A stretch of 59,526 bases of DNA, from the NCBI RefSeq assembly GCF_000960475.2, contig NZ_JZDQ02000037.1:1-59526 (forward strand). Reading direction: 5' to 3'. The notes under the pieces were generated by a model. The model worked only from the letters and a program-made list of their open reading frames with translations. It had not been told where the DNA came from and ran no database searches. Origin of the DNA: Nocardioides luteus (lineage in GTDB: Bacteria; Actinomycetota; Actinomycetes; Propionibacteriales; Nocardioidaceae). Position 1 is the first letter of the stretch; each line of letters opens with the position of its first letter. Positions 17,703 through 25,365 of the stretch are shown here, one piece after another. The position numbers were made by a program, and so were the translations under genes.

Positions 17703-18479
17703 ATGGACATCAGCTATCCGGTCACGATCGCCGCGGCCCGCACCTGGTTCAAGCTCGGCGACATCAAGATCAACATGACCGGTGCGGAGCACATCCCCGA
17801 GAAGGGCGGTGCCCTGCTGGCGGTCAACCACCTCTCGTTCGTCGACTACATCATGGCCGGGTTCCCCGGTGCCGAGCGCGGCCGGCTGACCCGGTTCATC
17901 GCCAAGAAGGAGGTCTTCGACCACCCCGTCGGCGGCCCGGTGATGCGCTCGTTCCACCACATCCCGATCGACCGCAGCTACGGCGCCGCGGGCATGAAGA
18001 AGGCCGTCGAGTACCTCCAGAACGGTGAGATCGTCGGGATCTTCCCCGAGGCCACGATCTCGCGCTCCTTCCTGATCAAGGACCTCAAGACCGGCACCGT
18101 ACGCATCGCCGCCGAGGCAGGCGTACCGCTGATCCCCGTCGTGCTGTGGGGCACCCAGCGGATCATGACCAAGGGCCAGAAGGTCGACCTCTCGCGCCAC
18201 AAGACGATCGGCATCGAGATCGGCCCGCCGCTCCCGGTGACCGGTGAGGACCCGGCCGCGGAGACGGCAGCGCTCAAGTCGCAGATGGAGGCCATGCTCG
18301 ACCGGCTGATCAAGGCGCACCCGGCCGAGGAGCAGCCCCCGGGTTCGTGGTGGCTGCCCCAGGCTTATGGCGGCTCGGCCCCGACCCTCGAGGAGGCCGA
18401 GGCGATGTACGCCGAGGAGCGCAGGCTTCGCGCTCAGCGGAAGGCTGCGAAGCGGTCCGCCGACAAGAAGAGGGCTTAG
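17703..18479 (+). CDS. 1-acyl-sn-glycerol-3-phosphate acyltransferase (PlsC family)
   Basis: A 258-residue lysophospholipid acyltransferase that adds the second acyl chain in phospholipid synthesis at the membrane. The catalytic HX4D is NHLSFVD (His43, Asp48). The substrate-binding block reads FPEATISRS (about 114-122) where most members have FPEGTRS, so the Gly is replaced by Ala. The C-terminal 50 residues are charged and end in a Lys/Arg-rich tail (KAAKRSADKKRA) that may touch the membrane. A weak -10 (CACGAT) lies seven bases before the ATG. It ends three bases from the convergent MazG-like gene. Confidence 0.88.
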   Translation: MDISYPVTIAAARTWFKLGDIKINMTGAEHIPEKGGALLAVNHLSFVDYIMAGFPGAERGRLTRFIAKKEVFDHPVGGPVMRSFHHIPIDRSYGAAGMKKAVEYLQNGEIVGIFPEATISRSFLIKDLKTGTVRIAAEAGVPLIPVVLWGTQRIMTKGQKVDLSRHKTIGIEIGPPLPVTGEDPAAETAALKSQMEAMLDRLIKAHPAEEQPPGSWWLPQAYGGSAPTLEEAEAMYAEERRLRAQRKAAKRSADKKRA

Positions 18480-18482
18480 TCG

Positions 18483-18761
18483 CTAGGTGGTCACGCCGGC
18501 GGGCTCGGCCGCCGTCATCGCGGTGATCGCAACATCGAGGAGCTCATCGACGACGTCGTCGTAGCTGTGGGTGTTGCCCCAGAGTGGGCGCATTCGGGGA
18601 TTCTGGCCGGTGGCTCCGACGAGTGCGGCGATGGCTTCGCCGGCCTCTTCGCTCACCTTCGCGACTCTCCCCCAGAGAACGGCTTCGGCGTCGCGATCGC
18701 CCTGGGACTCGTCGAGCCACCGGGACAGATACGCGAGCAGAGCCGGCGTAGCGTCGGTCAT
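18483..18761 (-). CDS. MazG-like nucleotide pyrophosphohydrolase-family protein
   Basis: A 92-residue all-helical protein with the metal-binding signature WGRVAKVSEEAGEAIAAL (EExxE type) and a later DDVVDELLDVAITAM carrying ExxD, as in MazG/dUTPase-like NTP pyrophosphohydrolases. It likely cleaves a nucleoside triphosphate to NMP and PPi as housecleaning; the substrate is unknown. The start at 18761 has TAGACT eight bases upstream, consistent with a leaderless mRNA. Confidence 0.82.
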   Translation of the reverse strand: MTDATPALLAYLSRWLDESQGDRDAEAVLWGRVAKVSEEAGEAIAALVGATGQNPRMRPLWGNTHSYDDVVDELLDVAITAMTAAEPAGVTT

Positions 18762-18814
18762 GCGGTCGGAGTCTAGGGCGGACCATGCAATCCGGTCGAG
18801 CCCTAGATATTTAC

Positions 18815-19162
18815 TTATGCGGCCGGTTGGTAGACGCCGAGCCGGTTTCCGGACGGATCGGTGAAGATGAATCGGCGCCCGCCGGGGTAGTCGTAGGGCG
18901 GTTCGGTGATCGTCCCGCCGGCCTTCTCGACAGCCGCCACCGCGGCCTCCAGGTCGGTCGTACGGAGCAGCGGCAGCGGGGCGACCGGGGTCTCGGAGGC
19001 ATACATCCCGCCGTTCTCGTCCTTGCCGTCGGGGCCGACGATCCCGGCGTACATCCCGCCGTAGTCGTTGAAGGACCAGCCGAAGGCGGACTCGTAGAAG
19101 GCGCGGGAGGCGGGGAGGTCGGTGACCGCGAGCTCGAGGTAGTCGATGTGGAGTGCATTCAT
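18815..19162 (-). CDS. VOC (glyoxalase/bleomycin-resistance) family protein
   Basis: A 115-residue single-module VOC protein with the beta-alpha-beta-beta-beta repeat: YLELAVTDLPASRAFYESAFGW in the first half and ...GRRFIFTDPSGNRLGVYQP in the second. The metal ligands expected are His5, a mid-protein residue and a C-terminal Glu-type position, here Gly-Val, so metal binding may be altered. Function could be isomerisation, dioxygenation or binding; nothing narrows it. TAGCGT lies eight bases before the ATG. Confidence 0.85.
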   Translation of the reverse strand: MNALHIDYLELAVTDLPASRAFYESAFGWSFNDYGGMYAGIVGPDGKDENGGMYASETPVAPLPLLRTTDLEAAVAAVEKAGGTITEPPYDYPGGRRFIFTDPSGNRLGVYQPAA

Positions 19163-19200
19163 GCCCGTCGACGCTACTCGCGACCACCGACACTCCAGCC

Positions 19201-19806
19201 TCAGCCGAAGGCGATCTCGAAGTCCTTGCCGCGGAACGAGCCGATCTTGGTGGCCTCGCGGAGATAGGCGAGCGGGCCGGCGGGGTCGAAGGTCCAGCTG
19301 CCGCGGGCGGGCAGAAGCTTGGCGCCACCCTTCATGGTGAGCCAGGCGGTGTCGGGGTGCTCCTCGATGCCGGGCTGCTCGACGCTGCCCCGCATCGGGA
19401 GGCGAGGAGCGAGCTGCGTGATGTCGCTGAACTTCGCCGTCGCGATGGGCCCCTCGTCGTGGCTCGTCTCCCAGGTGTGGGCCGCGAGCGGTCCCTGGGC
19501 CGACGACTCCCCGCTGAACTTGGCCAGCCCCTTCGGGATCGCCCACAACGTACGGCCGCCGGCCACCGAGTCCGGGGAGTCGACCCAGATGTCGACCACG
19601 CTCACCGCCTTCTTCCCGTTGGATGCGGTGATCACCCGGGCGGAGAGGAGCTCGTGGTAGGTCAGCGGGCTCGGCTCGGTGTAGTCGACCAGCGCGACGG
19701 CATAGATCCCCTTCGGGTGCCGCTCGTCGACGTCGTGGGCGAGCCGGAAGACCGAGAGCCACATCGATCCGTGCATGTGCCAAGGGGCTGGGGGATAGCT
19801 GGTCAC
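19201..19806 (-). CDS. Acetoacetate decarboxylase (ADC) fold family protein
   Basis: A 201-residue protein with the ADC-like pattern: PPAPWHMHGSMWLSVFRL at the N-terminus, LTYHELLSARVI, then GGRTLWAIPKGLAKF, where ADC enzymes have 'GRExxGxPKxxA'. The Lys in IPKGLA is a candidate Schiff-base residue, although assignment needs alignment. Members include decarboxylases and aldolase-dehydratases. The GTG start at 19806 follows GGGAGA. It has no metabolic neighbours that define a substrate. Confidence 0.78.
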   Translation of the reverse strand: MTSYPPAPWHMHGSMWLSVFRLAHDVDERHPKGIYAVALVDYTEPSPLTYHELLSARVITASNGKKAVSVVDIWVDSPDSVAGGRTLWAIPKGLAKFSGESSAQGPLAAHTWETSHDEGPIATAKFSDITQLAPRLPMRGSVEQPGIEEHPDTAWLTMKGGAKLLPARGSWTFDPAGPLAYLREATKIGSFRGKDFEIAFG

Positions 19807-19909
19807 GAAGTCTCCCGAATTCTTGGTTGGTCCGTGTCGAAGCAGTCATGCCCGGTTCGACGCGTAGGCGTGTGGCGATCGTCGCCACGATCTACCAAGG
19901 AGACCAGAG

Positions 19910-20116
19910 ATGACCGACCAGGTGAAGGGCCCCGCCTCCTACTTCCCGTCCATCGAGAAGAAGTACGGCCGCCCGATCGCGGAGTGGCAGCAGATCGTCC
20001 GCGACTGCGGGATCACCAAGCACATGCAGATCGTGGCGCACCTGAAGACCGAGTACGGCCTCGGGCACGGTCACGCCAACGCCCTCGTCGCCCACACGTT
20101 CGCCGAGGGACGCTGA
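19910..20116 (+). CDS. DUF4287 domain protein
   Basis: A 68-residue protein with the DUF4287 pattern: GPASYFPSIEKKYGRPIAEW, a central CGITKHMQIVAHLKTEYGL and the end GHANALVAHTF. Function unknown; the domain is common in actinobacteria, often as a stand-alone peptide or fused to a DUF5655 module. A strong ribosome site (AAGGAGA) precedes the ATG. It is convergent with the AAA gene, 22 bases apart. Confidence 0.85.
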   Translation: MTDQVKGPASYFPSIEKKYGRPIAEWQQIVRDCGITKHMQIVAHLKTEYGLGHGHANALVAHTFAEGR

Positions 20117-20138
20117 GCTGTCCGGGCGCCGTCGAGCA

Positions 20139-21245
20139 CTAGAGGTAGGCGCCGATGCGGTCGGTGGTGGTCTCGACGCGATTGCCGCCCTGACGAGCGA
20201 ACAGCTCGGCGATGGTCATGTCGTGGGTTACCGAGCTGTCGCCCGCCCACGCCCGGGCCTCGGCCGCGGGGAGTGGGGCGAATTCAACCTGCGAGAGGCA
20301 GCGGCCGGGACGAACGACCGCCGGGTGAAGTCGAGCGATGTCGTCGTTGGTTGTGAGCAGGACGTAGCAGTCGCGGTCCCGTCCATAGAGGCCGTCGGTG
20401 AGGTTGAGCAGCCGCCCGAGGGCGGGCCCGGAGCGTTCGCGGGCATCGACGCGGAGGTACTCGTCGGCGTCCTCGCACACGATCAGCTTCGCCTTCGGGG
20501 GCTTGCTGGTGTCCTGGTCCGCGTAGGCCTGAAGGAAGTGGGGAACGTTCCGGATCGGCCCGGACTCCACGATGGAGCGGAGGTAGGTCGGATCGGTGAA
20601 GAACTGCTCGGCGTCGGTGACGAGGTGGGTCTCGCACCACGGCGCCCACGCTGACGCGAGGCTGGTCACGGCATGGCTCTTCCCCGTGCCGGGCGCGCCG
20701 TACCAGAGCAGCAGCTTGCCTCCCGTCGGGGGCGCGGAGAGCTCCATGAGGGAGTCGAGATCGCGGGCAGTCGCGCGTGCATAGTTACGCCGGTTGCTCT
20801 CCCACGGCTCCTTCGGGATGTGCAGCGAGTCGAAATCGCCCTTGAAGCCCTCGGCCCAGACCTTGACGTCGAGCTCGTCGGACTCGGGCGGCTCGTGGGC
20901 GGCCAGCAGGGCGGCGACGCTGTTGGTCACGTCGAGCAGGCGCTCATCGGTGTCGGTATAGACCGTGGCGGTCGTGCGTCCGGTGACACGGATCGCCAGG
21001 GCAGCGCCCTCCGCGGTGGCGTAGACGAAGGCGAAGTGGCTGCGCCTGTCCGTCCGGATGACAGTGAAGCCTGACGGCACGATCTCCTCGATCGGGGCGG
21101 GGAAGTCCCTGCTCACGGCGGTCGACCGGTTCAGGGCTCGGCTACGCAGGCCCTCGACGATGTCTGCCAGCGTCGCGGCCTCGACGAGATCGTGGTCAGT
21201 GGTGTCGACGCGAACGTCGAGGCCGGTTTCGCGGATGCTCTGCAA
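20139..21245 (-). CDS. AAA ATPase with N-terminal DUF5925 domain
   Basis: A 368-residue protein: DUF5925-like N-terminal half (about 1-170), then an AAA module with Walker A GAPGTGKS (about 203-210), Walker B LIVCEDADEY, sensor 1 LLTTNDD and an arginine-rich end of the P-loop domain (HPAVVRPGRC). The second Walker B acid is replaced in the order E-D-A-D, which is normal for this group. The start is TTG at 21245, supported by GGAGGA seven bases upstream. It lies downstream of tRNA-Arg on the same strand but a terminator separates them. The cellular substrate is unknown. Confidence 0.85.
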   Translation of the reverse strand: MQSIRETGLDVRVDTTDHDLVEAATLADIVEGLRSRALNRSTAVSRDFPAPIEEIVPSGFTVIRTDRRSHFAFVYATAEGAALAIRVTGRTTATVYTDTDERLLDVTNSVAALLAAHEPPESDELDVKVWAEGFKGDFDSLHIPKEPWESNRRNYARATARDLDSLMELSAPPTGGKLLLWYGAPGTGKSHAVTSLASAWAPWCETHLVTDAEQFFTDPTYLRSIVESGPIRNVPHFLQAYADQDTSKPPKAKLIVCEDADEYLRVDARERSGPALGRLLNLTDGLYGRDRDCYVLLTTNDDIARLHPAVVRPGRCLSQVEFAPLPAAEARAWAGDSSVTHDMTIAELFARQGGNRVETTTDRIGAYL

Positions 21246-21357
21246 GGTCTTCCTCCGTAGTCGCGATGACTCTACGGGCGACCACCGACGCTCTTCGAGC
21301 GGTTTGTCGTGACGCCAGCGTCATCGGCTGCGCGCCGGTGTCTGGCGAAATGAAAGA

Positions 21358-21379
21358 AACCGCTGGTCACCCAGCGGTT
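21358..21379 (-). terminator. Intrinsic terminator of tRNA-Arg
   Basis: On the reverse strand a 9-bp GC-rich stem (arms AACCGCTGG and CCAGCGGTT, 4-base loop) is followed by the T-rich run TTTCTTTCATTTC. It begins 8 bases after the tRNA 3' end. It is the clearest classical Rho-independent terminator in the window. Confidence 0.88.
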
Positions 21380-21386
21380 CCAACTG

Positions 21387-21459
21387 TGCCCCCGGCAGGA
21401 ATCGAACCTGCGGCCTACGGTACCGGAAACCGGCGCTCTATCCCCTGAGCTACGGAGGC
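21387..21459 (-). tRNA. tRNA-Arg (anticodon CCG)
   Basis: A 73-nt cloverleaf on the reverse strand: acceptor stem GCCTCCG/CGGGGGC, D arm GCTC...GAGC, anticodon loop TTCCGGT with CCG at 21424-21426, T arm GCAGG-TTCGATT-CCTGC, discriminator A. The 27-43 pair is a C-T mismatch, so the anticodon stem has four firm pairs. CCA is not encoded. It reads the CGG codon. It is divergent from argS, the enzyme that charges it. Confidence 0.95.
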
Positions 21460-21532
21460 AGTGCACCACCTGAGCGGTGCAGATGGAACCCTACAGGCTG
21501 GGACGGATAACGGTGAAACCGACTGGCGCTTA

Positions 21533-21545
21533 TACGCTGGACCCC
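21533..21545 (+). promoter_or_regulatory. Leaderless-type promoter of argS
   Basis: TACGCT (21533-21538) is followed by seven bases and the GTG at 21546. This decides the argS start over an in-frame ATG at 21477, which would place the beginning of the protein between the tRNA and this promoter. Confidence 0.55.
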
Positions 21546-23210
21546 GTGACTCCTGAGCAGCTTTCCACCGCGGTCGTCGATGTCCTCACCGCGCTCGTCG
21601 ATGAGGGTGCGATCACCCTTCCCGACGGCGTTCCGAGCACTGTCACGGTGGAGCGACCCAGGCAGAAGGGCCATGGCGACTACGCCACCAACGTGGCGCT
21701 GCAGCTGGCCAAGAAGGCGGGGATGAACCCGCGCGCGCTGGGGGAGCAGGTCGCCGAGAAGCTGAAGGCGACCGACGGGATCGCCGACGTCGAGATCGCC
21801 GGTCCCGGGTTCCTGAACATCTCCGTCGAGGCCGGCGCCCAGGGCAAGCTGGCGGGCGAGATCGTCGCCGCCGGTGCGGCGTACGGCAACAACGACTCCT
21901 TCAAGGGTCACAACATCAACCTGGAGTTCGTCTCCGCCAACCCGACCGGCCCGCTGCACCTCGGTGGCGTCCGCTGGGCCGCGGTCGGCGACGCGCTGGG
22001 CCGTGTCCTGGAGGCGTCCGGCGCCGAGGTCACCCGGGAGTACTACTTCAACGACCACGGCGGCCAGATCGACCGCTTCGCCCGCTCACTCCTGGCCTGG
22101 GCCCAGGGCAAGCCGGTGCCGGAGGACGGCTACGGCGGGGCGTACATCGAGGAGATCGCCAAGCAGGTCCTGGCCAAGGAGCCGAACGCGCTCGAGGCCG
22201 ACGACCCGCAGGAGGTCTTCCGTGCGATCGGCGTGGAGCTGATGTTCGCGGAGATCAAGAAGAGCCTGCACGACTTCAACGTCGACTTCGACGTCTACTT
22301 CCACGAGGACAACCTCCACAAGTCCGGTGCCGTCGAGCGCGCCATCGAGAAGCTCCGCGAGCTCGGCAACGTCTACGAGAAGGACGGCGCGATCTGGCTG
22401 GCCACGGAGAAGTTCGGTGACGACAAGGACCGCGTCGTCATCAAGGCCGACGGCAACGGGGCCTACTTCTCCGGCGACCTCGCCTACTACCTCGACAAGC
22501 GCGAGCGCGGCTTCGACCGCTGCTTCATCATGCTGGGCGCGGATCACCACGGCTACGTCGGCCGGATGATGGCGATGTGCGCCGCGTTCGGCGACACGCC
22601 CCACGAGAACCTCGAGATCCTGATCGGCCAGATGGTCAACCTCCTCAAGGACGGCCAGCCGATGCGGATGTCGAAGCGTGCCGGCACCGTGGTCACCATC
22701 GACGACATCGTCGAGGCGATCGGTGTGGACGCCGCCCGCTACGCGCTGGCCCGCTACTCCAGCGACTCCAACATCGACATCGACCTGGACCTGTGGGCCA
22801 AGGCCGACAGCGCCAACCCGGTCTACTACGTGCAGTACGTCCACGCGCGCACCTGCCGGATGATGGCCAACGCGGCCGACCTCGGCATGGGGATCGACCT
22901 CGACACCTTCGACCCGTCGCTGCTCACCCACGAGCGCGAGGGCGAGCTGCTGCGCGCCCTGGCCGAGCTGCCGCGTGTGGTCGCGACCGCCGCCGAGCTG
23001 CGCGAGCCCCACCGGGTCGCCCGCTACCTGGAGGACACCGCCGGGATCTTCCACCGTTGGTACGACGATGACGACTGCCGCATGCTGCCCAAGGGCGACG
23101 AGCCGGTGGCTCCCGTCAACCTGGCCCGGCTGGCGCTCGTCTCCGCCGCCCGCACCGTCTTCGCCAACGGCCTCGGGCTGCTCGGCGTCTCCGCCCCGGA
23201 GCGGATGTGA
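21546..23210 (+). CDS. argS: Arginyl-tRNA synthetase
   Basis: A 554-residue class I synthetase charging tRNA-Arg. It has the N-terminal additional domain (about 1-110), the HIGH-type motif in FVSANPTGPLHLGGVRWA (HLGG), the catalytic Rossmann fold with MLGADHHGYVGRM, a KMSKS-equivalent MRMSKRAGT, and the C-terminal alpha-helical DALR anticodon-binding domain beginning around YYVQYVHARTCRM. Length is normal. It opens the argS-lysA block, with lysA overlapping its stop codon, and the cognate tRNA-Arg(CCG) is immediately divergent. Confidence 0.97.
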   Translation: MTPEQLSTAVVDVLTALVDEGAITLPDGVPSTVTVERPRQKGHGDYATNVALQLAKKAGMNPRALGEQVAEKLKATDGIADVEIAGPGFLNISVEAGAQGKLAGEIVAAGAAYGNNDSFKGHNINLEFVSANPTGPLHLGGVRWAAVGDALGRVLEASGAEVTREYYFNDHGGQIDRFARSLLAWAQGKPVPEDGYGGAYIEEIAKQVLAKEPNALEADDPQEVFRAIGVELMFAEIKKSLHDFNVDFDVYFHEDNLHKSGAVERAIEKLRELGNVYEKDGAIWLATEKFGDDKDRVVIKADGNGAYFSGDLAYYLDKRERGFDRCFIMLGADHHGYVGRMMAMCAAFGDTPHENLEILIGQMVNLLKDGQPMRMSKRAGTVVTIDDIVEAIGVDAARYALARYSSDSNIDIDLDLWAKADSANPVYYVQYVHARTCRMMANAADLGMGIDLDTFDPSLLTHEREGELLRALAELPRVVATAAELREPHRVARYLEDTAGIFHRWYDDDDCRMLPKGDEPVAPVNLARLALVSAARTVFANGLGLLGVSAPERM

Positions 23211-24595
23211 GCGCGCACGCATCGCCGGGCTCGTTCACCGGCACCTCGCCGGTGTGGCTGAAGACCCCGGAGGACGTCAACGCCCTCGTCCCCGCGCTGT
23301 GGTCGGCGACGGCCGAGAAGGATGCGAACGGCGTCCTCACCGTCGGCGGCGTCGCGGTGCCCGACCTGGTCGCGAACATCAACACACCTGCGTACGTCCT
23401 GGACGAGGCCGACTTCCGCGAGCGCGCCCGCGCGTTCCGTGACGCGTTCACCGGCTACGACGTCTACTACGCCGGCAAGGCGTTCCTGTGCACCGAGGTG
23501 GCGCGCTGGGTGGCGCAGGAGGGGCTCTGCCTCGACGTGTGCTCCAACGGCGAGCTCTCCGTCGCGCTGCGGGCCGAGGTCGACCCGGCGAAGATCGGCT
23601 ACCACGGCAACAACAAGACGCCGATGGAGCTGCGCCGGGCGATCGTGGCCGGCGTCGGGCGGATCATCGTCGACTCCTTCGCCGAGGTCGAGCGGGTCGC
23701 CGCGATCGCCGCCGAGACCGGCATCACCGCGAGCGTGATGGTGCGGGTCACCGCCGGCGTCGAGGCCCACACGCACGAATACATCGCCACCGCCCACGAG
23801 GACCAGAAGTTCGGCTTCTCGATCTCCTCGGGCGACGCCTTCGAGGCCGTACGCCGCCTCCTCGACGCCCCGAACGTCGAGCTGCGCGGTCTCCACTCCC
23901 ACATCGGGTCCCAGATCTTCGACTCCTCCGGGTTCGAGGTCGCGGCCCGTCGGGTGCTGGCGCTGCAGGCCCGGATCCGGGACGAGCTCGGCACCGAGCT
24001 GCCCGAGATGGACCTCGGTGGTGGCTTCGGCATCGCCTACACCACCCAGGACGACCCCTCGACGCCCAAGGCCCTGGCCGAGGAGCTCACCGCGATCGTC
24101 GAGCACGAGTGCCGCGGCTTCGGACTCGCGGTGCCGCACCTCTCGATCGAGCCGGGCCGGGCCATCGTCGGCCCCTCGATGTGCACCGTCTACACGGTCG
24201 GCACGGTCAAGGAGGTCGCCCTCGACGGCGGCGTGACGCGCACCTACGTCAGCGTCGACGGCGGGATGAGCGACAACATCCGCACGGCTCTCTACGACGC
24301 CGATTACTCCGCCACCCTCGCCGGGCGGGCCTCATCCGCCGGGCCGGTGCTCGGTCGTGTGGTCGGCAAGCACTGCGAGGCCGGCGACATCGTCGTCAAG
24401 CACGAGTTCCTGCCCGCCGACATCGCTCCCGGCGACCTGATCGCGGTCCCCGGCACCGGTGCGTACGGACGCTCGATGGCCTCCAACTACAACCACGCCC
24501 TGCGGCCCCCGGTCGTCGCGGTCCGCGACGGCGAGTCCCGCGTCATCGTCCGGCGCGAGACCGAGGACGACCTCTTCGCCACGGACATGGGCTAG
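23207..24595 (+). CDS. lysA: Diaminopimelate decarboxylase
   Basis: A 462-residue PLP enzyme that converts meso-diaminopimelate to L-lysine. Visible parts are the PLP lysine in YYAGKAFLC (Lys91), GLHSHIGSQIFD, the glycine-rich phosphate loop DLGGGFGIAY, EPGRAIVGPS, and the C-terminal CEAGDIVV and GAYGRSMASNYN blocks that complete the active site across the dimer. The GTG start overlaps the argS stop, implying coupled translation. In relatives, hom follows directly; here about 2.5 kb of other genes intervene. Confidence 0.97.
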   Translation: MSAHASPGSFTGTSPVWLKTPEDVNALVPALWSATAEKDANGVLTVGGVAVPDLVANINTPAYVLDEADFRERARAFRDAFTGYDVYYAGKAFLCTEVARWVAQEGLCLDVCSNGELSVALRAEVDPAKIGYHGNNKTPMELRRAIVAGVGRIIVDSFAEVERVAAIAAETGITASVMVRVTAGVEAHTHEYIATAHEDQKFGFSISSGDAFEAVRRLLDAPNVELRGLHSHIGSQIFDSSGFEVAARRVLALQARIRDELGTELPEMDLGGGFGIAYTTQDDPSTPKALAEELTAIVEHECRGFGLAVPHLSIEPGRAIVGPSMCTVYTVGTVKEVALDGGVTRTYVSVDGGMSDNIRTALYDADYSATLAGRASSAGPVLGRVVGKHCEAGDIVVKHEFLPADIAPGDLIAVPGTGAYGRSMASNYNHALRPPVVAVRDGESRVIVRRETEDDLFATDMG

Positions 24596-24603
24596 CCCGG
24601 TCG

Positions 24604-24668
24604 AGGCGTCGGCTGCGTCGGTCGAGTGGGCATCGGATTGTCCACTCGACCGACGGGAGTGACGTCTC
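24604..24668. repeat. Composite inverted repeat (dispersed family B, copy 2)
   Basis: The inner 14-bp stem is CGTCGGTCGAGTGG (24616-24629) with CCACTCGACCGACG (24642-24655) and a 12-base loop. Outer arms are GAGGCGTC (24604-24611) and GACGTCTC (24661-24668), seven of eight paired. Layout and motifs (GGTCGAGT inside, GACGTCTC outside) repeat the element at 7955-8024. It sits between convergent lysA and the 24709 gene. Confidence 0.75.
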
Positions 24669-24722
24669 GGCCGACCGGGGTGACGTCTCGGCCGACGGGG
24701 GTGACGCCTCAGCTGGGGCGAA
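24660..24722. repeat. 21-bp tandem repeat, three copies
   Basis: TGACGTCTCGGCCGAC plus five bases (CGGGG or GGGGG) occurs at 24660-24680 and 24681-24701; a degenerate third unit beginning TGACGCCTCAGC starts at 24702. The first 15 bases (TGACGTCTCGGCCGA) also occur, inverted, at 7951-7965. The third unit overlaps the 3' end of the reverse-strand gene, including its stop at 24709-24711. Confidence 0.8.
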
Positions 24723-25284
24723 GTGCCCGGAGGACCGCCCGCCCACGCGGCGAGAGGCGGTAACCGACGGGGAGGGACTCGGTGAGGCCGAGCTCCTTGA
24801 GCCGGCGGATATCGGCCTTGAACGGTTTCTTCTCGCGCCCGATCGAGGCCGCGATGGTCTCGGCCAGCTCGCCAGGACGGGCCTCGATGAGCTCGAGATG
24901 CTCCTGCGTCCACGGGCCACGGCGGCTGCGCCGGTCCATGTCGGCGAGCTTGGCGACCAGCGCGTCGGTCTCCTTCTTCCCCGGGCGCTTGGCGCGCAGC
25001 GCGACCCGCTCGTCCTCCCCGGCGTAGCGCATCTCGATCCGATAGACCTCGCCGTCCTTGCGGGACAGGAACGCCAGCAGGTCCGTGAGCGTCGTACCCG
25101 CCCGGCGGGCATCGTCCTCGGTGAGCGAATCGGGGGAGACGGGTGCGACCGACACGAACTCGACCACGCCCATCCGGGTGCGCTGCCGACCGCCGGCGAC
25201 GTGCATCGGGCGCTTCCAGCGGCGGAAGGCGAGATCGACCTCGCCGGTGCGGATGCGTTCGAGGTCGGCGTTGGGGAACAGCAC
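24709..25284 (-). CDS. Uncharacterised protein, ASCH/PUA-like N-terminus with winged-helix-like C-terminus
   Basis: A 191-residue protein. The first 60 residues (LFPNADLERIRTGEVDLAFRRW...MGVVEFVSVAPV) have the shape of an ASCH/PUA-like domain, which usually binds RNA or modified nucleotides. The end (ADIRRLKELGLTESLPVGYRLSPRGRAVLRAL) looks like a winged helix. The middle is basic. Both calls are from pattern, not alignment. It is the first of three accessory genes inserted between lysA and hom. GTG start; a TTTGAT box lies six bases before it. Confidence 0.55.
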   Translation of the reverse strand: MLFPNADLERIRTGEVDLAFRRWKRPMHVAGGRQRTRMGVVEFVSVAPVSPDSLTEDDARRAGTTLTDLLAFLSRKDGEVYRIEMRYAGEDERVALRAKRPGKKETDALVAKLADMDRRSRRGPWTQEHLELIEARPGELAETIAASIGREKKPFKADIRRLKELGLTESLPVGYRLSPRGRAVLRALRPS

Positions 25285-25352
25285 GCACCCATCAAACCGC
25301 GCGAAGCAGGAAATTCGGTTTCGCCTTCCCGAAATCCGAGGGTTCGTGAGCC

Positions 25353-25365
25353 TACGATGGTCCGC
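25353..25365 (+). promoter_or_regulatory. Leaderless-type promoter of the 25366 gene
   Basis: TACGAT (25353-25358), seven bases, then ATG at 25366. It favours MPRGVYS over the ATG three codons earlier at 25357, which would overlap the -10 box itself. Confidence 0.5.

Noticed and set aside
20139..21459. tRNA-associated genomic island
   Set aside because: No integrase, no duplicated tRNA end in the window and host-like codon use in the neighbouring genes.
21477..21545. Upstream ATG as the argS start
   Set aside because: It lies upstream of the -10 box and lacks a ribosome site; GTG 21546 is at the promoter-defined position and gives the usual protein length.
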